Positions 28,356 to 37,753 are shown, counted from the stretch's first letter. The stretch: 64,000 nt of DNA from Rhizobium bangladeshense (GCF_017357245.1 NZ_CP071612.1:189001-253000); one strand, 5' to 3'. The notes: generated by a model not told the origin, from the letters alone. A program made the numbers and translations.

Positions 28356-29633
28356 ATGAGCGCGATCGAATACGACATCAGAAATCCGAGCGAGCTTCGC
28401 CACGCCGAGGAGGCGGTGCGCATGGCGGATCTGGAAAACATGCGGCCACTGCCGCGCATTTCCGTTCACGCTTTTTGTGAGAGCGAAGCGCTGCAGCATG
28501 TCATGGAACGCTGCGCCAATGACCGGCGTTTGGCGAAGGTCAGCATGCGCATCACCAGCGGCGGCATAGCGGCCGCTGCCAACATGTTTGCCGGTGCACC
28601 GACGCCGAACCTGATCATTCTCGAGACCAAAGCCAATTCCGGGAGCCTGCTCGGTGAACTCGCGCCGCTCGCCGCTGTCTGCGATCCGACGACGAAGGTC
28701 GTGATCGTCGGCTACTACAACGATATCGGGCTCTATCGCGAGCTTATCCGCAACGGCATTTCCGAATATATGGTTCAGCCGGTCGCCATGCCCGACATTC
28801 TGACCGCGATGGCCTCGATCTTCGTTGATCCGGAAGCCGAGCCGCTTGGGCGCAGCATCGCCTTCATCGGGTCGAAAGGCGGCACCGGCGCCTCGACCAT
28901 CGCGCATAATTGCGCTTTCGGCATTTCCAACCTCTTCTCCACCGAGACGATCCTCGCCGATCTCGACCTGCCCTATGGCACGGCGAACATCGACTTCGAT
29001 CAGGATCCGGCCCAAGGCATCGCCGAAGCGGTCTTTGCGCCCGATCGGCTCGACGAGGTCTTCCTCGACCGCCTGCTGACGAAATGCTCCGAGCACCTTT
29101 CCCTGCTTGCAGCACCCTCGCTGCTCGATCGCGCCTATGATTTCGACGGCCAGGCCTTCCAGCCGGTGCTCGACGTCCTGCAGCGCAGCGCGCCTGTCAC
29201 CGTGCTTGACGTTCCGCATGCATGGTCGGAATGGACGCGCTCGGTGCTGGCGAGCGTCGACGAAGTCGTCATCACGGCGGTTCCCGACCTTGCCAACCTG
29301 CGCAACACCAAAAACATGCTGGACGCGCTGCGCAAGATGCGACCGAATGACAAGCCGCCGCATCTCATCCTCAATCAGGTCGGCATGCCGAAACGGCCGG
29401 AGATATCACCGTCGGATTTCTGTGAGCCGTTGGAGACCGATCCGATCGCGATCATTCCCTTTGACATCAACCTCTTCGGCAATGCCGCCAATAGCGGTCG
29501 GATGATCTCGGAAGTCGATCCGAAGTCGCCGACCGCCGAAACCTTTTCGCAGATATCGCACATCGTCACCGGCCGGGTCGCCATCAAGAAGGCGAAGAAG
29601 GGCGGCCTGCTCGGCCTCCTGAAGCGTAAGTAG
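28356..29633 (+). CDS. cpaE: Flp pilus assembly ATPase CpaE (MinD/ParA-like)
   Basis: A 425-residue cytoplasmic protein. Residues about 30-160 form a receiver-like domain, and about 165-400 a MinD/ParA-type ATPase with a deviant Walker A, KGGTGAST (174-181), and 'LADLDLPYGT' around the A' region. CpaE places the Tad/Cpa machine at the correct site, polar in Caulobacter. The C-terminus is a basic tail (KKAKKGGLLGLLKRK). GGAACGGGACG precedes the ATG. Confidence 0.94.
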   Translation: MSAIEYDIRNPSELRHAEEAVRMADLENMRPLPRISVHAFCESEALQHVMERCANDRRLAKVSMRITSGGIAAAANMFAGAPTPNLIILETKANSGSLLGELAPLAAVCDPTTKVVIVGYYNDIGLYRELIRNGISEYMVQPVAMPDILTAMASIFVDPEAEPLGRSIAFIGSKGGTGASTIAHNCAFGISNLFSTETILADLDLPYGTANIDFDQDPAQGIAEAVFAPDRLDEVFLDRLLTKCSEHLSLLAAPSLLDRAYDFDGQAFQPVLDVLQRSAPVTVLDVPHAWSEWTRSVLASVDEVVITAVPDLANLRNTKNMLDALRKMRPNDKPPHLILNQVGMPKRPEISPSDFCEPLETDPIAIIPFDINLFGNAANSGRMISEVDPKSPTAETFSQISHIVTGRVAIKKAKKGGLLGLLKRK

Positions 29634-29665
29634 ACCGTTAGAACGTAGAGATTGGATTAAGCGGC

Positions 29666-31144
29666 ATGTTTGGAAAACGCGGAAACGAAGGTTTCGGAAA
29701 GGCGGGAGGCGCGATCGCTCCTCCGCCGCCGGCCCCGGCCGCCGCCTCGCCTGTGGCTTCCTCTCCCTCCATTTTGGTCGAACCTTCGCGCGAGCCCCAG
29801 CGTCAACAGGTGACGCCGCCGCCGATGCAGACGCCACAGCGCAAGCGGCCGGTTCGCACCGACGAATATTACGATACCAAGCAGCAGGTCTTTTCCGCGC
29901 TGATCGACACGATCGATCTCTCGCAGCTTTCCAAGCTTGACAGTGAAAGCGCGCGCGAGGAAATCCGCGACATCGTCAATGACATCATCACCATCAAGAA
30001 TTTTGCGATGTCGATCTCCGAGCAGGAAGAACTGCTCGAGGATATCTGCAATGACGTTCTGGGCTACGGTCCGCTGGAGCCCTTGCTGGCGCGCGACGAC
30101 ATCGCCGACATCATGGTCAACGGTGCCGGCCAGACCTTCATCGAAGTCGGCGGCAAGACGATCGAATCGGAAATCCGTTTTCGCGACAATGCGCAGCTTC
30201 TCTCCATCTGCCAGCGCATCGTCAGCCAGGTCGGCCGCCGCGTCGATGAATCGAGCCCGATCTGTGACGCGCGCCTGCCGGATGGTTCACGCGTCAACGT
30301 CATCGCGCCGCCGCTGTCGATCGACGGGCCGGCGCTCACCATCCGCAAGTTCAAGAAGGACAAGCTGACGCTCGATCAGCTCGTGCGTTTCGGCGCGATC
30401 ACGCCGGAAGGCGCAACCGTGCTGCAGATCATCGGGCGCGTGCGCTGCAACGTCATCATCTCGGGCGGCACGGGCTCTGGCAAAACGACCCTCCTGAACT
30501 GCCTGACCAACTATATCGACCGGGACGAGCGCGTCATCACCTGTGAGGACACGGCCGAACTGCAGCTGCAGCAGCCGCATGTCGTGCGTCTCGAAACGCG
30601 TCCGCCGAATATCGAAGGCGAGGGCGAGATCACCATGCGCGATCTCGTCAAGAACTGCCTGCGAATGCGTCCCGAACGCATCATCGTCGGCGAAGTGCGC
30701 GGACCTGAAGTTTTCGATCTGCTGCAGGCTATGAACACCGGCCACGACGGCTCGATGGGCACGATCCACGCCAACACCCCGCGTGAATGCCTGAGCCGTA
30801 TCGAATCGATGATCGCCATGGGCGGTTTTTCGCTGCCGGCAAAGACGGTGCGCGAGATCATCTCCACCTCAGTCGACGTCATCATCCAGGCGGCGCGCCT
30901 GCGCGACGGCTCGCGCCGCATCACCCAGATCACCGAGGTAATCGGCATGGAAGGCGACGTCATCATCACCCAGGACCTGATGCGCTATGAGATCGAAGGC
31001 GAGGATGCAGGCGGCCGGCTGATCGGCCGGCACATGTCGACCGGCGTGGGCAAGCCGCATTTCTGGGATCGGGCTCGTTACTTCAACGAGGAAAAGCGCC
31101 TGGCCGCCGCCCTCGACGCGATGGAATCGAAAACCAAGGAATAG
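29666..31144 (+). CDS. cpaF: Flp pilus secretion ATPase CpaF/TadA
   Basis: A 492-residue hexameric ATPase of the type II/IV secretion family. A Pro/Ala-rich N-terminal region (about 15-60) is followed by a helical N-domain and the motor core: Walker A 'GGTGSGKTT' at 267-275, Asp box 'TCEDTAELQLQ', Walker B 'ERIIVGEVRG' and His box 'MGTIHANTPRE'. It powers pilus assembly and, in this family, often retraction. It is followed after only five bases by tadB. Confidence 0.96.
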   Translation: MFGKRGNEGFGKAGGAIAPPPPAPAAASPVASSPSILVEPSREPQRQQVTPPPMQTPQRKRPVRTDEYYDTKQQVFSALIDTIDLSQLSKLDSESAREEIRDIVNDIITIKNFAMSISEQEELLEDICNDVLGYGPLEPLLARDDIADIMVNGAGQTFIEVGGKTIESEIRFRDNAQLLSICQRIVSQVGRRVDESSPICDARLPDGSRVNVIAPPLSIDGPALTIRKFKKDKLTLDQLVRFGAITPEGATVLQIIGRVRCNVIISGGTGSGKTTLLNCLTNYIDRDERVITCEDTAELQLQQPHVVRLETRPPNIEGEGEITMRDLVKNCLRMRPERIIVGEVRGPEVFDLLQAMNTGHDGSMGTIHANTPRECLSRIESMIAMGGFSLPAKTVREIISTSVDVIIQAARLRDGSRRITQITEVIGMEGDVIITQDLMRYEIEGEDAGGRLIGRHMSTGVGKPHFWDRARYFNEEKRLAAALDAMESKTKE

Positions 31145-31149
31145 CGGTG

Positions 31150-32157
31150 ATGTTCGGGTTCGATCCGGTAGTCCTGGCAATCGTCGTCCTCGCCGCTGTC
31201 TCCGCTGCGGCGGTCGCCTATGCCCTGCTGTTTTCCCGCATCGAGGCCGACAAGAAATCGGCAAGCCGCATCAACCGTGTCAAATCGGCCGAGGTCGACG
31301 GCGTCAAGGTCAAGGCCGCCCGCGATCGGGTGCAGGAGATGTCGAAGCGACGCAAGTCCGTGCAGGACAATCTGAAGGATCTCGAAAAGCGCCAGAACGA
31401 AAAGGCCAAGAAGACCCTTTCGATGAAATCGCGACTGGTGCAAGCCGGCCTGACGGTCACGCTGACGCAATTCTATCTCTTCAGCGCCATTTTCGCTTCG
31501 GTGCTGCTGCTGATGGCTTTCATCATCGGCGCGTCTTGGATGGTCATGATCGGCATCGCGGTTGTCGCAGGAGTCGGTCTGCCGCGTTGGATCCTTGGTT
31601 TCCTCATCAAGCGCCGCCAGAACAAGTTCCTCAACGAGTTCCCAAATGCGCTCGATGTCATCACCCGCTCGATCAAATCGGGCTTGCCCCTCAACGACGC
31701 GATCCGGCTGATCGCGACCGAGGGCACGGAACCGGTCAAGAGCGAGTTCCGGCGGGTGATTGAGGCCCAGCAGGTCGGCCTCAGTATTCCCGATGCCTGC
31801 GCCCGCATGACGCTGCACATGCCGCTCCAGGAGGTCAATTTCTTCGCGATTGTCATCGCCATCCAGTCTCAGGCTGGCGGCAATCTTTCCGAAGCGATCG
31901 GCAACCTTTCCAAGGTGCTGCGCGAGCGCAGGAAGATGAAGGCCAAGGTCTCGGCGCTCTCGATGGAAGCCAAGGCGTCTGCCGTCATCATCGGTGCTCT
32001 GCCCTTCATCGTCGCGACCCTCGTCTACCTCACGTCGCCGAACTACATGATGGTCCTTTTCACCGATCCGCGCGGCCATTTCATCATGGGCGTCTCGGCG
32101 ATCTGGATGTCGATCGGCATCTTCGTCATGCGCAACATGGTCAATTTCGAAATCTAG
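31150..32157 (+). CDS. tadB: Flp pilus inner-membrane platform protein TadB
   Basis: A 335-residue protein of the type II secretion F family. Membrane segments lie at about residues 8-28, 110-130 and 140-160, with another pair near the C-terminus. The T2SSF domain covers about 170-300 ('FPNALDVITRSIKSGLPLNDAIRLIA'), with a long basic cytoplasmic region (about 40-95). It would form the inner-membrane platform with TadC and bind CpaF. The frame begins at GTG 31147; ATG 31150 is taken. It is spaced five bases from cpaF and 15 bases from tadC. Confidence 0.93.
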   Translation: MFGFDPVVLAIVVLAAVSAAAVAYALLFSRIEADKKSASRINRVKSAEVDGVKVKAARDRVQEMSKRRKSVQDNLKDLEKRQNEKAKKTLSMKSRLVQAGLTVTLTQFYLFSAIFASVLLLMAFIIGASWMVMIGIAVVAGVGLPRWILGFLIKRRQNKFLNEFPNALDVITRSIKSGLPLNDAIRLIATEGTEPVKSEFRRVIEAQQVGLSIPDACARMTLHMPLQEVNFFAIVIAIQSQAGGNLSEAIGNLSKVLRERRKMKAKVSALSMEAKASAVIIGALPFIVATLVYLTSPNYMMVLFTDPRGHFIMGVSAIWMSIGIFVMRNMVNFEI

Positions 32158-32172
32158 CGGGAGAGAAGCACT

Positions 32173-33159
32173 ATGTCGCAGGATCTTGCCGCAACGCTGA
32201 CCAACCCAGGCATGCTGATCGCCGTTTTTGTCGCGATCGCGGTCTTCGCGACTTTTTACACGATCGCGGTCCCCTTCTTCGAGCGCGGCGATCTCAACAA
32301 GCGCATGAAGGCCGTTTCGACCGAGCGCGAGCAGATCCGCGCCCGCGAACGCGCCCGCATGAACGCGGAACCCGGCGCCGGCAAGGCTTCGCTCAGGAAC
32401 CAGAACAACCGCTCGGTCCGCCAGATCGTCGAACGCTTCAACCTGCGCCAGGCGCTCGTCGACGCAAATACGGTCAATAAGCTGCGCGCTGCGGGTTTTC
32501 GCTCGGAGAACGCGCTGAATACCTTTCTCGTCGCGCGCTTCCTGCTGCCTTTTCTCTTCCTCGCGCTCGCCGCCTTCTGGGTTTTCGCTCTCGGAGGCCT
32601 TGCTGATCGCGGCATGCCCATGCGCATGCTTGCAGTCATCGGTATCGCCTATCTCGGCTTCTATGCGCCGAATATCTATATCTCCAACCGCATGAGCAAA
32701 CGTCAGCACTCGATCAAGCGCGCCTGGCCGGATGCGCTGGACCTGATGCTGATCTGCGTCGAGTCCGGCATCTCGATGGAGGCGGCGATGCGTCGCGTCT
32801 CCGAAGAACTCGGCGAGCAGTCGCCGCCGCTTGCCGAGGAGATGGTGCTGACGACGGCCGAACTGTCATTTCTGCCCGATCGTCGCGTGGCGCTCGAAAA
32901 TCTCGCCGCGCGCACGCAACTCGAGCTCGTGCGCTCGGTGACCCAGGCGCTGATCCAGGCGGATCGCTACGGCACGCCGGTAGCACAGGCGCTGCGCGTC
33001 CTCGCCCAGGAAGGGCGCGACGAACGCATGAACGAAGCGGAAAAGAAGGCGGCCGCCCTGCCGCCGAAGCTGACGGTGCCGATGATCCTGTTCTTCCTGC
33101 CGGTGCTGATCGCCGTCATCCTCGGCCCGGCCGGCATCCAGGTGGCTGATAGGTTCTGA
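32173..33159 (+). CDS. tadC: Flp pilus inner-membrane platform protein TadC
   Basis: A 328-residue partner of TadB, also with a T2SSF domain (about 185-305; 'WPDALDLMLICVESGISMEAAMRRVSEEL'). Membrane segments lie near 18-36, 115-135, 140-158 and 295-318. GGGAGAGAAGC precedes the ATG. With this gene the + strand pilus operon ends; tadD is on the other strand after a LysE gene. Confidence 0.93.
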   Translation: MSQDLAATLTNPGMLIAVFVAIAVFATFYTIAVPFFERGDLNKRMKAVSTEREQIRARERARMNAEPGAGKASLRNQNNRSVRQIVERFNLRQALVDANTVNKLRAAGFRSENALNTFLVARFLLPFLFLALAAFWVFALGGLADRGMPMRMLAVIGIAYLGFYAPNIYISNRMSKRQHSIKRAWPDALDLMLICVESGISMEAAMRRVSEELGEQSPPLAEEMVLTTAELSFLPDRRVALENLAARTQLELVRSVTQALIQADRYGTPVAQALRVLAQEGRDERMNEAEKKAAALPPKLTVPMILFFLPVLIAVILGPAGIQVADRF

Positions 33160-33304
33160 GCCGCAGGGAGGCGCATGCCGCTCAATCCTACTTCGACCCG
33201 CGTGACCGGCGCTGGCATAGCTGCTAAACGGGATGGAGCGGTCAGGCAGCGCGGAAGTGACCGCCGCTTTCCCGAGCAGTCCGATCCCGAAAGAGAGGTT
33301 TCCG

Positions 33305-33937
33305 ATGTCTTCTGCAGGCATTTTCATCAGCATCATGGCAGCCTTGGCCGTCGGCGCGATGAGCCCCGGTCCGAGCTTCGTCGTCGTCTCCAGGATCGCC
33401 ATCTCGCGTTCACGGCTGGATGGACTTGCGGCCGCATTCGGCATGGGCGCCGGCGGCGTCGTTTTCGCCGGGCTGGCGCTCGCCGGTCTGACGGCGTTGC
33501 TGTCGCAGTTCGAATGGCTCTATGTGCTGCTCAAGGTGGCGGGCGGGGCTTATCTCCTCTACATCGCTGTCAATATCTGGAGAGGCGCCGCAAAGCCGAT
33601 CGAGCTTTCCGATGCCGTCAATGGCCATCGTGCGCCCATGCGCAGCTTCATGACCGCATTGCTGACGCAGCTCAGCAACCCGAAAACCATCATCGTCTAT
33701 GCGAGCCTTTTTGCGGCGCTTCTGCCGAGGACGGTGCCGCTCGATCTCCTCGTCGCGTTGCCGGTCGGTGTTTTCGCAGTGGAGGCGGGGTGGTATGCGA
33801 TCGTGGCGCTCGCCTTTTCGGCCCGCCACCCGCGGCGGCTCTATCTCCATGCCAAGGGCTGGATCGACCGGACCGCAAGTGCGGTGATGGGCGGCCTTGG
33901 TCTGCGGCTCATTCTTTCGGGCCTGAGCGTCAGGTAG
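33305..33937 (+). CDS. LysE/RhtB-family amino acid exporter
   Basis: A 210-residue inner-membrane protein with six hydrophobic segments. The family mark 'MSPGPSFVVVSRIAISRSRLDGLAAAFGMGAG' lies near residues 18-50 (motif G-A-x-S-P-G-P). Such proteins export amino acids or their derivatives (lysine, threonine, homoserine lactones); the substrate here cannot be told. ATG 33305 begins the usual N-terminus and follows AGAGAGG. It sits between tadC and tadD without an evident functional tie. Confidence 0.87.
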   Translation: MSSAGIFISIMAALAVGAMSPGPSFVVVSRIAISRSRLDGLAAAFGMGAGGVVFAGLALAGLTALLSQFEWLYVLLKVAGGAYLLYIAVNIWRGAAKPIELSDAVNGHRAPMRSFMTALLTQLSNPKTIIVYASLFAALLPRTVPLDLLVALPVGVFAVEAGWYAIVALAFSARHPRRLYLHAKGWIDRTASAVMGGLGLRLILSGLSVR

Positions 33938-33977
33938 ATCAGCCGGAGAAGGCGTGATCATCCGGCAAACGACCGGG

Positions 33978-34817
33978 TCAGTTGGTGTTGCTGCCGTCCG
34001 CTGCGCCCGGCGTCTTGTCCTTGGCAGCGAGCTTCTGCCAGGAATTCTGCTGTGAGAGCATGCCCCTGAGGTAGGCGACGTTGGCATCCGCCTGCTGTGG
34101 CGAAAGTTCCCGCCGCGCGATCTGTTCCGCTTCCGCAAAACGCCCTTGCAGCCCGACAACGAGGGCAAGGTTCTGCCGAACGCGACTGTCGGCGGCCGGT
34201 TGGCCTGCCGCAGAGCGCAGATAGGTTTCGGCCGTGCGCAGATCGCCGGTCAGCACGTAGGACATGCCGAGGTTGGAAAGGATGGAAGGTTCGTTCGGCT
34301 GGATGTCGAGCGCGCTGCGGTAGCGCTGCCGGGCCTCGCTGGCCCGGCCCATCTGGTCGAGGATCGCGCCTTCGGCCGAGATCAGCCTCCAGTCGGGACG
34401 ATCCGGTGTCTGGGCTCGGCCGATCGTGTCGAGCGCCTGCTGGAACTGTCCGGCCGCCGCCTGCGCCTTGCCATAGGCTGCCAATACATTGCGGTCGCCC
34501 GGATTGGCGATCGCCACCTGCTGCATGACGGCGAGCGCCTGGGCGTCGCGGCCGCTCATGCGCAGCAGGTTGGCATAGTTGACGCCGTTGACGGGATCGC
34601 GCGGGTTCTTTTCGTAGGCTTCGCCGACCCGGTCCGTCGCCGAGCGCAGCTCGGTCGCATCCATCTGTTCCACCGGCTTGGCAAGTTTTGGCACCGAACC
34701 TGTCGTCATCCGGTCCTTGGGCGTCGTCGAGCAGCCGGCAAGCGCAAGGACGAGCAGCGATGCCGCAGCGCCCTGCAGGATACGATTTATCGATATGGCG
34801 GTGAGCGAGGCAGGCAT
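33978..34817 (-). CDS. tadD: Flp pilus assembly TPR lipoprotein TadD
   Basis: A 279-residue protein with a lipoprotein signal ending in 'LALAGC' (Cys at about residue 29), then tetratricopeptide repeats from about 75 to 235 ('NYANLLRMSGRDAQALAVMQQ', 'SNLGMSYVLTGDLRTAETYLR'). TadD proteins are needed for pilus secretin assembly or stability. It lies near but opposite the main pilus operon. It shares a 141-base divergent upstream region with the leucyl aminopeptidase gene, which contains an 8-bp inverted repeat. Confidence 0.88.
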   Translation of the reverse strand: MPASLTAISINRILQGAAASLLVLALAGCSTTPKDRMTTGSVPKLAKPVEQMDATELRSATDRVGEAYEKNPRDPVNGVNYANLLRMSGRDAQALAVMQQVAIANPGDRNVLAAYGKAQAAAGQFQQALDTIGRAQTPDRPDWRLISAEGAILDQMGRASEARQRYRSALDIQPNEPSILSNLGMSYVLTGDLRTAETYLRSAAGQPAADSRVRQNLALVVGLQGRFAEAEQIARRELSPQQADANVAYLRGMLSQQNSWQKLAAKDKTPGAADGSNTN

Positions 34818-34899
34818 GATGCGTTCCTGATTCCGAAATCGGCGCCTGACCTCGAAGCGGAACAGGGAAAGGTTTGACGCAATCTTCGCTCCAGCAATA

Positions 34900-34919
34900 G
34901 TCTGTTAACCCTAACAGAC
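34900..34919. promoter_or_regulatory. 8-bp inverted repeat in the tadD / aminopeptidase divergent region
   Basis: GTCTGTTA (34900-34907) and TAACAGAC (34912-34919), perfect arms with a 4-base spacer. Its position between two divergent starts suits an operator. Two TTAA tetramers occur here but with 13 bases between, so this is not a CtrA consensus. Confidence 0.4.
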
Positions 34920-34958
34920 CGTTAAGGAACGATTCCTGGCGACTGCCGAAGGACAATC

Positions 34959-36350
34959 ATGGCCCCCTATCAGTTCATCGAAAGACCGACTCCCTTCAAC
35001 ACGAAGGGTGGTTCCACGCTGCCGATCTTTGCTGTCACGCCTGCCCATATCGAGACCGGCACGATCGACCCGATCGCCCTCGATTGGGCTCGCAAGGCTG
35101 GCTACAAGGCCGAAAGCGGCTCGCTGTTGCTGATTCCGACGGCCGAAGGTCATCTCGGCGGCGCGCTTTACGGCCTCGGCACCAATCCGTCCGAACAGCC
35201 TTACATCACCGGCAGGCTGGCCCGCGCGCTGCCCGCCGGCGAATGGCACATCGAGACCGCGCCGCTGACGGCAAATCGCCTGGCCCTCGGTTTCGGACTC
35301 GGCAGCTACCGGTTCGATCGCTACAAATCGGAAAAATCGCCGAGAGCGACCTTGATGATCCCCCGCGATGCCGACGGCGCCGATATCAAGCGTCAGCTGG
35401 CCGGTGTTTTTCTTGCCCGCGACCTCATCAATACGCCGACGAACGATATGGGGCCGGACCAGCTTGAGGCCGCTTTCCGCGCCTTAGCCGGACATTACAA
35501 GGCGGAGATATCGGTGATCACGGGCGACGAACTGCTCAAGCAGAATTTCCCGCTCGTCCATACCGTCGGTCGCGCCAGCGCCGACGCGCCGCGTCTCCTC
35601 GAACTGCGCTGGGGCAAAAAGGGCCATCGCAAGGTGACCCTCGTCGGCAAGGGCGTATGCTTCGACACCGGGGGTCTCGATATCAAGCCTGCCGCATCGA
35701 TGCTGCTGATGAAGAAGGACATGGGTGGTGCGGCGAATGTCATGGGGCTGGCCCTGATGATCATGGACGCCAAGCTGAAGGTCGATCTGCGCGTCATCGT
35801 CCCGGTCGTCGAAAACGCGATCTCCTCTAATGCCTTCCGCCCCGGCGACATCTACCGCAGCCGCAAAGGCCTGACCGTCCAGATCGACAATACCGACGCC
35901 GAAGGCCGCCTGATCCTGGCCGATGCGCTTGCCTATGCCGACGAGGAGGAGCCTGAACTCTTGATCGACATGGCGACGCTGACAGGCGCTGCCCGCGTTG
36001 CCCTCGGTCCGGATCTTCCGCCCTTCTTTACCGATGACGCCAATCTGGCGCATGAGCTGACCGAAGCGAGCCTGGAAACCGACGATCCAATCTGGCGCCT
36101 GCCGCTCTATGCCGGCTATGAAAAGGATATCCGCACCAAATTTGCCGACCTCACCAACGCGCCGGCCGGCGGCATGGCGGGGTCGATCACCGCCGCACTT
36201 TTTCTCAAGCGTTTCGTCAGCAAGGCCAAAAGCTGGGTGCATTTCGACATTTACGGCTGGGCTCCGTCAGAACGACCGCATTCACCGGGTGGCGGCGAAG
36301 CACAGGCGATCCGCGCGCTTTTTCACCATATCCGTGGGAGCCTGCGCTGA
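34959..36350 (+). CDS. Leucyl aminopeptidase (M17 family)
   Basis: A 463-residue cytosolic metallo-aminopeptidase. The M17 signature NTDAEGRL lies at 311-318. Metal and catalytic residues visible by alignment are K231, D236, K243, D254, D313, E315 and R317. The N-terminal domain is of the family's shorter bacterial type. It releases N-terminal residues from peptides, which may serve peptides brought in by the peptide importers elsewhere in the window (inference). GAAGGACAATC precedes the ATG. Many alphaproteobacteria carry a second M17 enzyme (pepA), so the gene symbol is left empty. Confidence 0.92.
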   Translation: MAPYQFIERPTPFNTKGGSTLPIFAVTPAHIETGTIDPIALDWARKAGYKAESGSLLLIPTAEGHLGGALYGLGTNPSEQPYITGRLARALPAGEWHIETAPLTANRLALGFGLGSYRFDRYKSEKSPRATLMIPRDADGADIKRQLAGVFLARDLINTPTNDMGPDQLEAAFRALAGHYKAEISVITGDELLKQNFPLVHTVGRASADAPRLLELRWGKKGHRKVTLVGKGVCFDTGGLDIKPAASMLLMKKDMGGAANVMGLALMIMDAKLKVDLRVIVPVVENAISSNAFRPGDIYRSRKGLTVQIDNTDAEGRLILADALAYADEEEPELLIDMATLTGAARVALGPDLPPFFTDDANLAHELTEASLETDDPIWRLPLYAGYEKDIRTKFADLTNAPAGGMAGSITAALFLKRFVSKAKSWVHFDIYGWAPSERPHSPGGGEAQAIRALFHHIRGSLR

Positions 36351-36465
36351 CGGATGCAAACGGGGCGGGCCCGCTTCACCAAGGGCGCCTCATGCCGATC
36401 GTTAAAATTTTATTCACCCTGCCGGGCGGCAGTTCCTGCCACCCCTTGCATGTCCATCACAACTG

Positions 36466-36500
36466 CCGGAAAATGAAACGCTAGCGTAACGATTTTCCGG
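36466..36500. promoter_or_regulatory. Concentric palindrome over the MarR gene leader, candidate operator
   Basis: A perfect 10-bp palindrome ACGCTAGCGT (36478-36487) sits inside a larger 9-bp inverted repeat, CCGGAAAAT (36466-36474) / ATTTTCCGG (36492-36500), with almost the same centre. The right outer arm runs into the GGAGGGG ribosome binding site of the MarR gene. It may be the regulator's own operator, an RNA hairpin that hides the ribosome site, or both. Confidence 0.55.
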
Positions 36501-36507
36501 AGGGGCC

Positions 36508-36858
36508 GTGCCGATCGAACTGACCGCCTCGCAGGCGCTGGGGCTCTGGCATGGCGTGGCGCTCGATCAGGTTCGCCATGACGACCGCGATTTGACATTG
36601 CGCCAGATGGCAATCCTGCTGCATATTTACTTGGTTCCGCCGCCCCACACGGTGCGCGGGCTTGCCGCCACGCTCAACGTCACAAAGCCGGTTATCACCC
36701 GCGCCTTGGATACGATGGGTGAGATGGGCTTGGTGGATCGCGTGCGCGATGATGCAGACCGGCGCAATGTGATCATCAAACGCACAGTCGGTGGCGCGCT
36801 TTACCTGGAGAAGCTCGGCGATCTTGTCCGGGATCAGGGCCGCCGGCTGCCGATCTGA
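36508..36858 (+). CDS. MarR-type winged-helix transcriptional regulator
   Basis: A 116-residue protein, shorter than the usual 140-160 of MarR members. The helix-turn-helix lies at about residues 45-70 (HTVRGLAATLNVTKPVITRALDTM), followed by the wing 'RVRDDADRRNVIIKRT' (78-93). It begins with GTG, eight bases from GGAGGGG. It is followed after ten bases by the NlpC/P60 gene, so they are likely co-transcribed. Because a concentric palindrome covers the leader, autoregulation is likely. The ligand is unknown. Confidence 0.85.
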   Translation: MPIELTASQALGLWHGVALDQVRHDDRDLTLRQMAILLHIYLVPPPHTVRGLAATLNVTKPVITRALDTMGEMGLVDRVRDDADRRNVIIKRTVGGALYLEKLGDLVRDQGRRLPI

Positions 36859-36868
36859 AAGGAACACA

Positions 36869-37738
36869 ATGACGATGCTCGACCGCCGCCTGCATGCCTA
36901 TAGGCCGGATCTCGCCGAAGCGGGGCTCGAGGGCAAGGTGCAGGCGTCTCGCTTCGTGGAAGGCGCTCCGGCGCGCGTTGCCCTTCCCGTCGTCGCTCTG
37001 CGGCCTGAACCGGAGCTTGCACGCGGCATCGATACCGAACTGCTCCTCGGTGAGGAGGTGACCGTTTATGATCGCGCCGACGATTGGTGTTGGGTGAAAG
37101 CCGTCTCGGACGGCTATGTCGGCTATCTCGAGGCAGAGGCGCTCACGCAAGGAGGGCCAGAGCCGACCCACATCGTCACCGTACAGCGCACCTTCCTCTA
37201 TCCGGAGCCGGAACTGCGCAAACCGCACCGGGCTATCCTGTCGATGGGAAGCCGCATTCATGTCGCTGGCGATGCGGAAGCGCGCGGCAATCACTACGTC
37301 GTGCTGGCGGACGGCACGGCGATCTTCGCCAGACACGTCCAGCCGATCGGCGCTCTCGACGGTGACGATTATGTCGGCATCGCCGCCCGTTTCCTGGAGA
37401 CGCCCTATCTCTGGGGCGGCCGCTCCGGCCTCGGCATCGATTGCTCCGGCCTTATTCAGTTGGCGATGCTGATGACAGGCAGACAGGCGCCGCGCGATAC
37501 CGATATGCAGGCCTCCGGCCTCGGCGAACCGATCGACCGCTCCGAAATCCGCCGCGGCGACCTCGTATTCTGGAAGGGCCATGTCGCTATCTTTGAAGAT
37601 CCCCAAACCATTCTCCACGCCAACGGCCACAGCATGACGGTGGCGCGTGAAAATTTCGAGGCGGCCGTCGAGCGCATCGGCGTGCTGTACGAACGACCGA
37701 CCGGCTATCGCCGCCCGTTTAGAACCTTTCCGGGTTAG
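36869..37738 (+). CDS. NlpC/P60 cysteine peptidase with SH3-like N-terminal domains
   Basis: A 289-residue protein. Residues about 25-160 form one or two bacterial SH3-like domains ('DDWCWVKAVSDGYVGYLEAEAL' near 71-92). The C-terminal half is an NlpC/P60 domain with C192 (GIDCSG), H238 (KGHVAIF) and H250 (HANGH) as the catalytic triad. Family members cut gamma-D-Glu bonds in peptidoglycan peptides. No signal peptide is visible, which suggests a cytoplasmic role such as recycling of imported wall peptides. AAAGGAAC precedes ATG 36869. It is probably controlled with the MarR gene upstream. Confidence 0.88.
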   Translation: MTMLDRRLHAYRPDLAEAGLEGKVQASRFVEGAPARVALPVVALRPEPELARGIDTELLLGEEVTVYDRADDWCWVKAVSDGYVGYLEAEALTQGGPEPTHIVTVQRTFLYPEPELRKPHRAILSMGSRIHVAGDAEARGNHYVVLADGTAIFARHVQPIGALDGDDYVGIAARFLETPYLWGGRSGLGIDCSGLIQLAMLMTGRQAPRDTDMQASGLGEPIDRSEIRRGDLVFWKGHVAIFEDPQTILHANGHSMTVARENFEAAVERIGVLYERPTGYRRPFRTFPG

Positions 37739-37753
37739 CTTGATCATTCTGTG

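Noticed and set aside
31078..32709. 543-codon - strand frame opposite tadB and tadC
   Set aside because: Antisense to strong pilus genes with composition of a shadow frame (runs of Asp, His, Arg, Glu).
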